Assembly (NCBI GenBank): GCA_029213075.1 | Contig: JARGPO010000099.1 | Location: 1-33,098 of the forward strand | Direction: 5' to 3' | Source of the DNA: Legionellaceae bacterium | Lineage (GTDB): Bacteria; Pseudomonadota; Gammaproteobacteria; Legionellales; Legionellaceae | DNA length: 33,098 nt | Shown: positions 15,273 through 23,553 of the stretch, piece after piece | Layout of the letters: every line of letters begins with the position of its first letter | Position numbering within the stretch: the stretch's first letter is position 1 | The notes under the pieces: model-generated | What the model saw: only the letters and a program-made list of their open reading frames with translations | Databases searched by the model: none | Told to the model about the DNA's origin: nothing | Made by a program: the position numbers and the translations under genes

Positions 15273-16139
15273 TTAAGGATTGGGTGTATTTGGTCTTTGC
15301 TCTCTTTGACTAAGTACAGATTCCAACCTACTAATATCCTGAACAACCTCGTCATAGTTTGTTGAGTTTGGAGATGTGCGCTTTAATATTGGCTCAGCAA
15401 TATAAAGCTGCTCTAAAGCTTCAAATACTTGTCCTAAATTACCAAGAAATAACGCATAAGCAGCACTAAAATTACCAGCATAAATATTCACCGGCCAATC
15501 ACCCCTTTCCTGCCAAAGAGCATCTAACTGCTCAAAATGCATTTTGGCTGAATATTTATCACGAGAGTTATATAGAACAACAGCGTATTGATGTTTGGAC
15601 TGTAAGTAGTGAATATTACTTAAGCTGTAGAACTTTTCATATAACGCTAGACCTGCTTCATAATTATTTATAGAAACAACCAAGCTACTACTAGAGTTTG
15701 CTTGCGTACAATATGCAAATGCTAGTATTTTTCTCGACTGTAGACTATCTTGATACTTATGTCTGGCAATGACTTCGGAAGTAATAGTGCAAGCTTTTTC
15801 AACAGCAGTTATATCATTATTTATTTTCTGCTGATATGCAAAAGCTAACTGAACCAATGCCCAGTCATGATCAATATTCGTCAACACTCTTTTTGCAGAC
15901 CGCAAATAAGAAATAGCAAGATCAATTCAATTGGGAATTTCTTTATAATCAACGTGCAAGTAAAATGTGGCTATTTTATAGACTAGTTCCGCCAGATTGT
16001 ATTGAATAGCTGGTGGATAATTTAGTAGGTTTCTAAAGCATGGGGTGAGGTATGCTAAATGTTTGTTTCCTAAACTCGAGACATTATATCTATCAAATAT
16101 TAATATCTTATATTTGGATGGCAGATTATTTATTTTCAC
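15273..16139 (-). pseudogene. Helical-repeat (TPR-like) gene interrupted by in-frame TGA
   Basis: Two minus-strand segments in the same frame flank a single TGA (plus-strand 15927-15929). The upstream segment ends HVDYKEIPN. Directly after the stop the frame continues IDLAISYLRSAKRVLTNIDHDWALVQLAFAY and runs 210 more residues from TTG 15905. Without the stop this is one protein of about 288 residues made of paired helices spaced like TPRs (ALVQLAFAYQQ, YNSRDKYSAKMHFEQLDALW, AAYALFLGNLGQVFEALEQL). A nonsense mutation is the simplest explanation; restart at the TTG, or readthrough, is possible. The upstream end is also uncertain (GTG 16139, no good ribosome binding site). Confidence 0.6.
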
Positions 16140-16288
16140 AAGAAGAGACTCAATATCGATATAATTTTATTTTACTTTAAAAAATCGCTGTTTTACGAAA
16201 GACAAGTATGAAAAATCAGTAAGCAAATATTTTATCCTATTTCATTTAAAGAATAAACTGCTTAATTAAAGGCCCCTATGAGCACAAC

Positions 16289-16320
16289 CAAAAAGCTATC
16301 ATGCCCGAGCGGGCATGAGA
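16289..16320 (-). terminator. Rho-independent terminator of the Ser-rich gene
   Basis: A GC-rich stem TCATGCCC/GGGCATGA (16299-16306 and 16311-16318) with a 4-nt loop is followed on the minus strand by ATAGCTTTTTGG. It lies about 70 bp beyond the stop of the minus-strand gene ending at 16388. Confidence 0.7.
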
Positions 16321-16387
16321 TTTAAGATATTATGGTATTGATTTATTATATTACTTTAACTAGCAGATATAATTTTATGTGTTGGTT

Positions 16388-17287
16388 TTAACAACCCGGC
16401 CCCTTTTTTGTTCGATTATTTGTTTCAACCACAACATCCTCAGTAAGTGTTCCTAAAAAGAATGGAGACTGATCCTCTATCCGAGGAGTAGGAGTGTTAT
16501 CACTATTAAAAGAACCAAAAAAAGAATTTCGGCTACCTCGACCTCTTGCCTCAGTCAAGCCTATATCTGGCAAGGTTAAAGCAGAATCAGAACCACAACG
16601 ATTATCGCTTGATATATCTGCAGATGATAAGGATGACATCGATGATAGGCTTCTAATTAACTTTGAGCCTGGTCGTGGAGTTGTTGCAATACCTGGTTGA
16701 ATATCTTCAACATTTCTAAGCGTACGCCTGGAATTTCTAATTGAATTTTTATGCTCCAAACTCTCTAGTTTTCCAGTTGAGGAAGATGATCTAATCGGTG
16801 GTAATGTTTTTCTAAAAGGTTTAGATATTGAAGATTGAGATCTTTCAGGGAATTGTATCGGAGTTAACCTTGAAGAAGATATGCTTTCAAAACTTGTATC
16901 TCCTAAGTCATCTCCGCTAAAAGTGCTTAAGCTATAGCATCTAGTTTCTTTTTTCAATACCACACTATTAGCAGACACAATCGCATCCATATCGCTACTA
17001 AATTGCTTCTTTAATAGTGGCTCATCAATTATAGGTACAAATTCTGCTGGTTTTCTATATGGTAAGCTTGTATTTCTAATTTCACCATGTTTATAAATCC
17101 CTACCAAAGGAATAGTCTCCATTTCATCAAAAACTTCCTGATCAGCACTATTATCCATCTTCTTACATGGTACTACATTAGGGAAACTTATATCGGTTTG
17201 TATGTTTGAACTAGCCATTCTTAGTCTATCTAATGGATTCATTTTTTTACTGGTTTTCTTGTAGCTTTTTTCTCTTACACTGAACAT
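16388..17287 (-). CDS. Ser-rich, largely disordered protein, 299 aa
   Basis: No family recognised. Composition is dominated by Ser, Thr, Arg, Pro and acidic residues, with many short basic-Ser patches (SRRTLRNV, PIRSSSSTGKL, SKLIRSLSSMSSLSSADISS) and few hydrophobic runs, so it is probably unstructured. There is no signal peptide or membrane helix. It ends in KKGPGC, placing a cysteine at the very C terminus. AGAGG lies six bases upstream of ATG 17287. The gene has its own terminator and is divergent from the carrier-like gene. Such Ser/Arg-rich disordered proteins in intracellular bacteria are often phosphorylated or scaffold-like effectors; here that is only a suggestion. Confidence 0.6.
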   Translation of the reverse strand: MFSVREKSYKKTSKKMNPLDRLRMASSNIQTDISFPNVVPCKKMDNSADQEVFDEMETIPLVGIYKHGEIRNTSLPYRKPAEFVPIIDEPLLKKQFSSDMDAIVSANSVVLKKETRCYSLSTFSGDDLGDTSFESISSSRLTPIQFPERSQSSISKPFRKTLPPIRSSSSTGKLESLEHKNSIRNSRRTLRNVEDIQPGIATTPRPGSKLIRSLSSMSSLSSADISSDNRCGSDSALTLPDIGLTEARGRGSRNSFFGSFNSDNTPTPRIEDQSPFFLGTLTEDVVVETNNRTKKGPGC

Positions 17288-17483
17288 CTCAAAACCTCTG
17301 TGACCCCAAAAAAAACATTATATCATAGTTAGAGCATGCTTTGTTGATTTTTTACTCTTTCTAGAGTTTAGTTAGTAGAACATACCGCCTACAACAAACA
17401 TTTTGCACTTTTGTTAATCATACCTTAATATAAGTGCGATATAATGTTAATAATTAATCACATTGTGTGCGGGGGAGATAATT

Positions 17484-18533
17484 ATGGGTGGAAAAAAAGA
17501 CGTGCGGACTTTGAGGGAAAAACTTCAAGAAAAGAAGGTGTCTCTACAAAATAAAACACGTAAATCATACACATCTGATTCTAATTTAGCTAACCTTGCC
17601 TTTAAAGCTGGAACAATTAGTCTAGCAATTTCTGGAGTAATTATCCCTCTACGTATTGCTCATGCTAACGCATATCCTCTTAAAAGTGGCGATATTAGAC
17701 TGCCGTTCTTTCAGCAGCTAAGTAAATCAATGAAACCAGGAATAATCTCAGGGCAACAAAGAGGGGCTGTTAGTGTCAGCTCAAAACATCTGTCAAAAAA
17801 TCCACACGAGACAGAAGTACCTGATAGTTCCAGTGACACTCAGAAAAAATCTAAAACAAAATGTAAATCTCCTATAAAAAAAGTCGCTGACGTTTGGGGG
17901 AGTAGTCCCTTAGCGCAATCAGCAATATATTCTCAACTTGATCTAATGCTTTCAGGTTATCATACTAACAAAATGACATTGGAGGCTCGAAATATACAAA
18001 TACCAAGATCACCTTTTACAAGACACAGATTCAAATCTGGACTTAGAGGTGTGGCATCAGTTATGAAGATAGGATATGGCTACAATACAATGTCAGGCTT
18101 TGTAACTTTCGCATCAATTTTGCATATATCAGCAGTAGTTAAAGTAATTCTTCCTGAAAGCATTCAAAAACATGAAGCTTACGGTGAAGTAACATCAGGG
18201 GCTTTTGCTGGAGCAATTTCTGCAGTCGTTAACTTCCCTATTAATCATTTGGGAGCTAAGGCAATGAATGAAGCTAAATATTGTCCACAAACCGATACGA
18301 TTGTATCACCGAGCACACTGTCTATTTTTAAACAACAAGTGCAAGTAGTTAAGAGCTCTGGTATCAAGGAATCAGCTAAGGAATTTTGTTTGTTTGCTAT
18401 AAAAAGACCTCTGCCTATTAATATAGTTCAATCAATGTTAATAGTAGGCATGCTTAGTGGCCTAAATAATGTTCTTGGTGAAAAACCTCTAGATGACATA
18501 GCTGAGGTGGTTACACAAAGTTTATCAAAATAG
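17484..18533 (+). CDS. Membrane protein resembling eukaryotic mitochondrial carriers
   Basis: A 349-residue protein with a basic, Lys-rich N terminus and hydrophobic segments that recall the mitochondrial carrier family. Residues about 42-60 read AGTISLAISGVIIPLRIAHA and about 239-258 read GAFAGAISAVVNFPINHLGA. Both match the carrier pattern of small residues leading to a Pro kink, but the acidic and basic partners of PxD/ExxK/R are replaced. A segment FKSGLRGVASVMKIGYGYN (183-201) and the end VVKSSGIKESAKEFCLFAIKRPLPINIVQS match carrier even-helix regions. Legionella LncP shows that a carrier-type effector is possible. ATG 17484 follows GGGGGAG; an in-frame GTG at 17463 is upstream of that site. 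A TATAAT lies at 17440-17445. An unrelated bacterial membrane protein remains possible. Confidence 0.4.
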   Translation: MGGKKDVRTLREKLQEKKVSLQNKTRKSYTSDSNLANLAFKAGTISLAISGVIIPLRIAHANAYPLKSGDIRLPFFQQLSKSMKPGIISGQQRGAVSVSSKHLSKNPHETEVPDSSSDTQKKSKTKCKSPIKKVADVWGSSPLAQSAIYSQLDLMLSGYHTNKMTLEARNIQIPRSPFTRHRFKSGLRGVASVMKIGYGYNTMSGFVTFASILHISAVVKVILPESIQKHEAYGEVTSGAFAGAISAVVNFPINHLGAKAMNEAKYCPQTDTIVSPSTLSIFKQQVQVVKSSGIKESAKEFCLFAIKRPLPINIVQSMLIVGMLSGLNNVLGEKPLDDIAEVVTQSLSK

Positions 18534-18581
18534 ATCTGTAAAATATTTTAATGTATAGTTCTGCTCGTTTTAAATTTAATA

Positions 18582-18616
18582 AAAAAACAATATTTCTGAT
18601 AAAAAATATTGTTTTT
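18582..18616 (+). terminator. AT-rich terminator after the carrier-like gene
   Basis: An inverted repeat, AAACAATATTT and AAATATTGTTT, with a short loop ends in a T tract (GTTTTTG). It lies about 50 bp beyond the stop at 18533. The stem has only one G-C pair, so it is probably weak. Confidence 0.5.
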
Positions 18617-18624
18617 GTCGATCT

Positions 18625-18741
18625 CAGGGCAACCGTATCTTAATTTTGAACACTTATTCACTGAAAAATTTGTCATTACGAGCATCGCGAAGCAATGACG
18701 ACATTTGAGTTGAATTTGCAGCATAAGATGCGTTTTCCCTG
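18625..18741. mobile_element. 117-bp MITE with 18-bp terminal repeats and 10-bp target duplication
   Basis: Terminal inverted repeats begin CAGGG (18625-18642 and 18724-18741; 15 of 18 positions match). The element is flanked by a perfect 10-bp direct repeat TTGTCGATCT at 18615-18624 and 18742-18751. CAGGG ends and 8-10-bp duplications are features of ISAs1-family elements, so this is probably a non-autonomous derivative. Inside it is a palindrome GTCATT...AATGAC (18672-18699) of the widespread TCATTGCGAGC type. It has no coding capacity. Confidence 0.8.
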
Positions 18742-18751
18742 TTGTCGATCT

Positions 18752-18994
18752 GTTATTAGATCTTCAAGAATATTAATTATGGTATAATAACTAGAATTAT
18801 CATCCTGGCGCATTCTTTTATCCCTGAAAACATGAAGTTTAAATTTTTATGATATTAAAAGCATTACCCACATACACATAATATCCAATCGCATTTAAAA
18901 AGGTGGGGTTGTGCCTGTTGCCGAAGATTCCTCGTTACACAAGGAATGAAAGATTACTTTTTAATGAGTCATGTAGGGCAGCATTTATCCTCTA
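18752..18994. other. Intergenic stretch right of the MITE
   Basis: No supported gene. It holds an extended -10-like TGGTATAAT (18780-18788) with no gene in register, and a second, degraded palindrome ATTCCT/AGGAAT (18927-18932 and 18942-18947). A long in-frame extension of the following small gene covers part of this stretch, but the promoter at 18995-19023 rules it out as the real start. Confidence 0.35.
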
Positions 18995-19023
18995 TTGCAC
19001 GCTATGTTCCACTGTGCTAGAAT
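18995..19023 (+). promoter_or_regulatory. Strong promoter of the 69-aa gene
   Basis: TTGCAC at 18995-19000 and TAGAAT at 19018-19023 with an ideal 17-bp spacer, and a TGC immediately before the -10 (extended -10). Transcription would start near 19030, about 29 nt before ATG 19059. Confidence 0.65.
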
Positions 19024-19058
19024 CAAAAACAATAAAAGCTATTAACAAAGAGGTTGTT

Positions 19059-19268
19059 ATGTTTAGTTTATTTGCTAAAAATGCTTTAAAAAAAGCAGCA
19101 TTAGACACAGCAGTTACAGTTGGTTCGGTTTTAGTGGTAAATACGTTCTTAACTGGTGGTGATAATCTTAGAAGTAGACCTGGTAAATCGAATAGTAAAA
19201 AAGACTCTAAAATACAACCAGAAAAAGACAACTCACCTTCAACTCCTAAAGAAACTCCAAGGATGTGA
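19059..19268 (+). CDS. Small protein with one hydrophobic helix and a charged tail, 69 aa
   Basis: No family recognised. Residues about 1-30 (FAKNALKKAALDTAVTVGSVLVVNTFLTG) combine a basic start with a hydrophobic helix that could be a membrane anchor or uncleaved signal. Residues 31-69 are a Lys/Pro/Ser-rich, probably disordered tail (KKDSKIQPEKDNSPSTPKET). AAGAGG at 19048-19053, five bases before the ATG, and the strong promoter fix the start here rather than at a much earlier in-frame codon. The gene is followed by a nested hairpin. Confidence 0.55.
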   Translation: MFSLFAKNALKKAALDTAVTVGSVLVVNTFLTGGDNLRSRPGKSNSKKDSKIQPEKDNSPSTPKETPRM

Positions 19269-19327
19269 TTTAATCTATAGATTAATATAACTCCTAATCT
19301 ATGAGTGGACAAAGTTCTATTTCAAGC

Positions 19328-19379
19328 TATGGTTGTAACTACCAAACACTCGTGTGTTGGCTCAGAGATAACAACCATA
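19328..19379. terminator. Nested hairpin between convergent genes
   Basis: An outer 9-bp stem (TATGGTTGT 19328-19336 with ACAACCATA 19371-19379) encloses an inner stem (CCAAACAC 19342-19349 with GTGTTGG 19354-19360, one bulged A, 4-nt loop). It lies between the stop at 19268 and the opposing stop at 19390. The T-rich tract that follows on the plus strand is only moderate (ATTAATTTTT), so it may be a bidirectional terminator or a small repeat. Confidence 0.45.
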
Positions 19380-19389
19380 AGAATTACAA

Positions 19390-20607
19390 TTAATTTTTAT
19401 GTGATCTATTATTAGGGGTTGTAAAGAATCCCTCCACTAGATCTGCCACTGAATCCAGTAAGTTTTTTACTCTGAAACCAAATGGTTTATTTTGTTCTTT
19501 TACTTTAGAATGGTGTTGATGGTGAACTTTCTTAGTAGGAATAGCCTTATTAACTGTTGGCTTTTTCTTTAGTAAGGCCTTAAAAGTGTTTTCACAAACA
19601 GGAGCGGCATTTCTTGTAGAGAAGTACTTAAGGGGAGTTAGCATTGCAATATCAAAATTAAGGGTTGGGCATAATGTCACCCATTGTGCAAAGCATTTTT
19701 TATTTTCCTCAGTAACACCGAACCTGCCTTTTTTGTCTCCTATTTTACAATATGCTATTGATGCCATTGCATCAGCAAGATCTGTTACTTCATCGGCTTT
19801 ACCATGATATCCTTCATAAAACATATAATGAGATCCACATAGTAAAAGAGCGGTACTAATCCCAAACGCAAACCTTGTAGAGTATTCTGGATTACCTTTT
19901 TCATGATTATGGATACGATCATGACTTTGAGTAAGCCTACCTTGAGCAAAATCCTGGTAAAACCAAATAAGTCTTCTTATTGCGACTGCGGTATTTAAGT
20001 GAGAAAAGTTAGTTCCTTGTAAGGCTGATGGAGTAACCGCTAGTTTTAGTGCAACAAACAATCGATCTATAGAAAGTTGTGTTAATCCAAAATTAGTTTG
20101 ATAATTTAGCGGTATTTCACTATCTCTAGTGAGTTTTGCAATTTTTCGCCATCTTTCAAGGTCTGATTTAGATTGATAAGTTGTATATGAGCGACCGGTC
20201 ATACTGGTTACATTTGTTGTGTCACCACTGCTTTCTTTCAGAAGCATTCCAAAAACATGTGCCCAGTGCTCTATCTTTTCATCAGTTAAGTAAATATTTC
20301 GTGCGTTGAGCATTTTTTGATATGTTGCAAAATGTAGAAATATCATTTTGCGTAAGCGAGGGTTAATAGAAGTACACGTTTTATTTTTTTCATCTTTCAT
20401 CACTTCATCAACACGCTTAGAGAGATTTTCTATTTCCTCCATATCAGGTAAACCCTTTAAATTAGATAACCAATCATCTTTGTCTTTAATAATGGTATTT
20501 ACTTCTACAGAAGAGTGCGCATTTATATCTTTTGTATTTGATGCTGAAAATGCAGCTGGCAAAAGAAAAATACTCAATAATAATATTTTGATGGATGCTT
20601 GTATCAT
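19390..20607 (-). CDS. Secreted protein with lysozyme-fold-like motifs, 405 aa
   Basis: A Sec signal peptide (IKILLLSIFLLPAAFSAS, cleavage near 20-22) sends this protein to the periplasm or beyond. A possible catalytic Glu is at 125 in GMLLKESSGD. A GLTQ at 174-177 (NFGLTQLSIDRL) matches the pairing of Glu with GLxQ seen in lytic transglycosylases, though the spacing of about 49 residues is longer than usual. A His-rich segment (KKVHHQHHSKVK) lies near residue 365. The C-terminal domain is unassigned. If the fold assignment holds, it would cleave peptidoglycan. No ribosome binding site is evident before ATG 20607. It is monocistronic as far as can be seen. Confidence 0.55.
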   Translation of the reverse strand: MIQASIKILLLSIFLLPAAFSASNTKDINAHSSVEVNTIIKDKDDWLSNLKGLPDMEEIENLSKRVDEVMKDEKNKTCTSINPRLRKMIFLHFATYQKMLNARNIYLTDEKIEHWAHVFGMLLKESSGDTTNVTSMTGRSYTTYQSKSDLERWRKIAKLTRDSEIPLNYQTNFGLTQLSIDRLFVALKLAVTPSALQGTNFSHLNTAVAIRRLIWFYQDFAQGRLTQSHDRIHNHEKGNPEYSTRFAFGISTALLLCGSHYMFYEGYHGKADEVTDLADAMASIAYCKIGDKKGRFGVTEENKKCFAQWVTLCPTLNFDIAMLTPLKYFSTRNAAPVCENTFKALLKKKPTVNKAIPTKKVHHQHHSKVKEQNKPFGFRVKNLLDSVADLVEGFFTTPNNRSHKN

Positions 20608-21061
20608 GCATATACCAAATTTAGTTTGTATTAATATTAGTATAGACTGTTTTTTTGATGTTCATGAATTGAATGTAATATATAATGTAGAACTAATTAT
20701 GGTTATGAAGTATATTAAGAATCATTCTAGCAATGTAAAATATAGTTTAAAAGTTAATTTTTGACATTCTCTGAATATTTATTCCCGTGTAATGTAGGCC
20801 ATATAAATGTATTGAATGGTATTACCATGAAGCTAAATTTCTTCCAAGAAACTAATTTTATAGATTATAAAAAATTCAACCTAAATTACGCCATAGGTTT
20901 ATCAATTGCTTTTAACTCATACCGAAGAATCACGCTTTTTTGTCGACTAGCTTGGTTGAACAAACTTATGCTTCATTTTTTAAAAACACAGACACTCTTA
21001 CGACTCATAACTCAGATAAAAGACAATATCCTATGTTGGGATAAGCACAAATAATCTTATT
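20608..21061. other. Intergenic stretch with one doubtful small reading frame
   Basis: No convincing gene. An open frame from ATG 20827 to 21054 on the plus strand would give 75 residues (MKLNFFQETNFIDYKKFNLN at the start) but lacks a ribosome binding site, a promoter in register or any family resemblance. A TTGACA at 20759-20764 has no matching -10. The stretch must also hold the promoter of the minus-strand secreted-protein gene, which I could not place. Confidence 0.3.
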
Positions 21062-21595
21062 TCAAGATAATCCTTTTAAGACCTCTATGCCAATCCTATT
21101 CATAGTTTCTATATTTTTTTCAGGGATAAGTTCTGTGTTGCCATAAAGCTCTATGGCTTTATCAATACTAGATTCACGTATTATATGAATCATTGGATAA
21201 GGGCTACGATTTGTATAGTTGGAAACATCATTTTCATCTACATCAGCAAAACAGTATTTTGGATGAAAGGTTGCAAGTTGATAAACCCCTTCATAACCTT
21301 GTTCTTGTAGTAGTCTTTCAGCAAGATAAGTAAAGTCTAGATACTCAAAAAAATCACGTAGATATGTTGGAAATACTAACAATGTGGTTTCTATACTATT
21401 AGAACTTTCTAAAGCTTTAATACATGATACAAGACTTTGAAGAGCTTCTTCTAAGTCTTGAGTATCTAATACCTCAATAGAAAGTGATTTATTATTAACA
21501 ACCTTTTTTGCAAATGGGCAGATATTATATTCAATAATAAACCCTTTGACCCAATTCATTGTTTGTTGTTTAATTAAATCCTTATTCATACTCAT
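21062..21595 (-). CDS. DUF1415 family protein
   Basis: A 177-residue cytoplasmic protein of the DUF1415 family, common in gammaproteobacteria and without a proven function. Family features seen are the N-terminal NWVKGFIIEYNICPFAKKVV with its conserved Cys-Pro-Phe, the central ETTLLVFPTYLRDFFEYLDF, and the conserved QLATFHPKYCFADVDENDVSNYTNRSPYPMIHIIRE region (split here: FHPKYCFAD, NYTNRSPYPM, HIIRE). It is slightly shorter than typical members. ATG 21595 or 21589 could be the start. It is a single gene. Confidence 0.88.
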   Translation of the reverse strand: MSMNKDLIKQQTMNWVKGFIIEYNICPFAKKVVNNKSLSIEVLDTQDLEEALQSLVSCIKALESSNSIETTLLVFPTYLRDFFEYLDFTYLAERLLQEQGYEGVYQLATFHPKYCFADVDENDVSNYTNRSPYPMIHIIRESSIDKAIELYGNTELIPEKNIETMNRIGIEVLKGLS

Positions 21596-21791
21596 ACCAC
21601 TCTTTGTTAATATTTTTGCAGTGTTTCATATTATTGCATTAAATGCAGTAATTTTAAATAAAAATCAATATCCAACATCTGTACATATCCCCCAGAATAA
21701 AATTTTAATAGAAGGGCTAAGATCCCTCGCATTGTCAAGTTGTTATTATCTAAGTTATTGATAAATATCACTCTTTCTATGCTAATATAGC

Positions 21792-21820
21792 TTGTCTTTA
21801 TCTGAGTATATAATTATAAT
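21792..21820 (+). promoter_or_regulatory. Consensus-like promoter of the 544-aa gene
   Basis: TTGTCT at 21792-21797 and a perfect TATAAT at 21815-21820 with a 17-bp spacer, about 36 bp upstream of ATG 21856. Confidence 0.65.
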
Positions 21821-21855
21821 TCCTTCATTTAACTATTCGTTAGTGTTTTTGTAAT

Positions 21856-23490
21856 ATGCCTTTTAGTAACTCTTTATTTTATAGCAAGAAATTAATTCCT
21901 AAGAATAAGACAGCACGATTTTTTAGCTTAACTTATGACAAATATCCTCGGAGCTTAGATTTTCCTGCGCCTACAAATACCAAGATAAGTAAAAATAGGT
22001 GGGGTAAGTTTTTATTTATGCTGCAAAATAATGAACTTCGTGAAAAATATAACCTTTCTTATACACCATTTCAAAATGGTGACTCTAATACGGATCCTTG
22101 GCTATTTATCTTAAGAGACAAGACTAAAGAAAATTTAATCGAAGGCTTAGCTCCTTTATTGAATTCTTTATCAAAGAGTGAAAAAGAGCAAACTTTGAAA
22201 GATATGGAATCACAGAGTGTGGTTAAAAGATCGGCCAAATTACCACGAGATTTAAAAGACCACTCAAATATAATTTCTTCTAATCATAAAGAATCTAGAA
22301 CAACTTTTCTTGCAGCATTACGATGTTTACGAGAAAAAAAAATAACAGTTAATCAATTAGCAAGTTTACATATTGTAGATTCGGCTGTTCGTACACTTTA
22401 TACTGCTCCAATTAGTTATATGATTCATGAGTATATGAAAGATGGCGTGCTTAATCATATCACTACTATGAATTCGGTTTATAATGATAATGGTCTTCCT
22501 GATAAGATTAATAGAAGCTACTATAATTTTCTGCCGACTCCTAATGCAAGTATAGATATTTCTCAGATGCCCAAGCGCATGAGAAAACCACTTTTATCAA
22601 GATTTTTCAACTTTCAGGGAGATGAGTGGAATAACTTTTGCAGTGAAATGCGATGCGCTTCTGAATCTGAGAAGTATTTTACTATTCTAAATGCTCCAAA
22701 ATATGGTTGTTGGTCTAGTATTATTTCGACAATTCAAGATAACTTGTCATGTATACAAGTCATAGACTGGATTGTACAAACAGATAGTGGTAATTTTTTA
22801 ACAGAAAAAATCATGCTTGTACCTAGTTTTACCATGTTTCAAGCTGCGCTTAATGTTAAAGCAATGACTCTTGGTAGAGAACCAATAAAACTTGTTCCAA
22901 CTTATGGATATGTTGATGAGTATATGTATGCTCTTTTAAAAACATGTGGTGATCTTGCATTTACACTGCATATGCCAAATAGTTCTATTGAAGATCAATT
23001 TGAAATAGATAGAAGTACCATAGACGGCCATTTTAAGGAAACAGCTTTTGCTGGGGCTATTCATGACTTTTATCATGCATCTCGAACTATGATGATGAAA
23101 CCATCGATTGCGGATGCAGTTAATCGTTTGGCGATAATTGCAACACTACATCCTAAAAACAAAATAACACCTAAGAGTAGAGCTGTACATGAGATATTAT
23201 TCGATGGTGAACTGATTTTTAATTATTCCTTGCACAAAGACACAATTTTTAAGCATGAAATGCGTCCATCGAGACCAGAAGTATTCGGTGATTTATTTTA
23301 TGTTTCTTCCTTATCTAATAGCTTGCACGTTGAGTTAAAAATAGCATTTATCAAGGATATGGTTGTGTATAAATCGGATTGGATGGATTGCTTTCATATT
23401 GGCCGTGATGATTTACTAGAAGATGATCAGTATATTTATGATGATATTGAACGTCAGCATACTGCTTATATGTCAAGAATGGTTATGTAG
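21856..23490 (+). CDS. Large hypothetical protein, 544 aa, with HDFYH motif
   Basis: No family confidently recognised. It has no signal peptide or membrane span. The N-terminal region (about 1-190) is basic and helical. The middle (about 200-330) is mixed. Residues 399-412 read AGAIHDFYHASRTM, with His403 and His407 in an HxxxH arrangement that could bind a metal, and with conserved-looking acidic residues further on (HEILFDGEL, DLLEDDQYIYDD). Proteins of this general look occur as Dot/Icm substrates in Legionellales, but no secretion signal was identified. It has a strong promoter and lacks an obvious ribosome binding site. It is monocistronic, and the next gene is convergent. Confidence 0.65.
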   Translation: MPFSNSLFYSKKLIPKNKTARFFSLTYDKYPRSLDFPAPTNTKISKNRWGKFLFMLQNNELREKYNLSYTPFQNGDSNTDPWLFILRDKTKENLIEGLAPLLNSLSKSEKEQTLKDMESQSVVKRSAKLPRDLKDHSNIISSNHKESRTTFLAALRCLREKKITVNQLASLHIVDSAVRTLYTAPISYMIHEYMKDGVLNHITTMNSVYNDNGLPDKINRSYYNFLPTPNASIDISQMPKRMRKPLLSRFFNFQGDEWNNFCSEMRCASESEKYFTILNAPKYGCWSSIISTIQDNLSCIQVIDWIVQTDSGNFLTEKIMLVPSFTMFQAALNVKAMTLGREPIKLVPTYGYVDEYMYALLKTCGDLAFTLHMPNSSIEDQFEIDRSTIDGHFKETAFAGAIHDFYHASRTMMMKPSIADAVNRLAIIATLHPKNKITPKSRAVHEILFDGELIFNYSLHKDTIFKHEMRPSRPEVFGDLFYVSSLSNSLHVELKIAFIKDMVVYKSDWMDCFHIGRDDLLEDDQYIYDDIERQHTAYMSRMVM

Positions 23491-23553
23491 TTATCTCGGA
23501 TTGTCGCTTTGCACTATACACATCCTGCAATTTGGCTACATGAAGAATTATTA

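Noticed and set aside
18903-19058. Long N-terminal extension of the 69-aa protein
   Set aside because: A near-ideal promoter (18995-19023) and an AAGAGG site point to ATG 19059; the extension has Cys/Arg-rich composition unlike coding sequence nearby.
20348-20764. Plus-strand 138-aa open frame overlapping the start of the secreted lysozyme-like gene
   Set aside because: It is mostly antisense to that gene's coding sequence, with no ribosome binding site or family resemblance.
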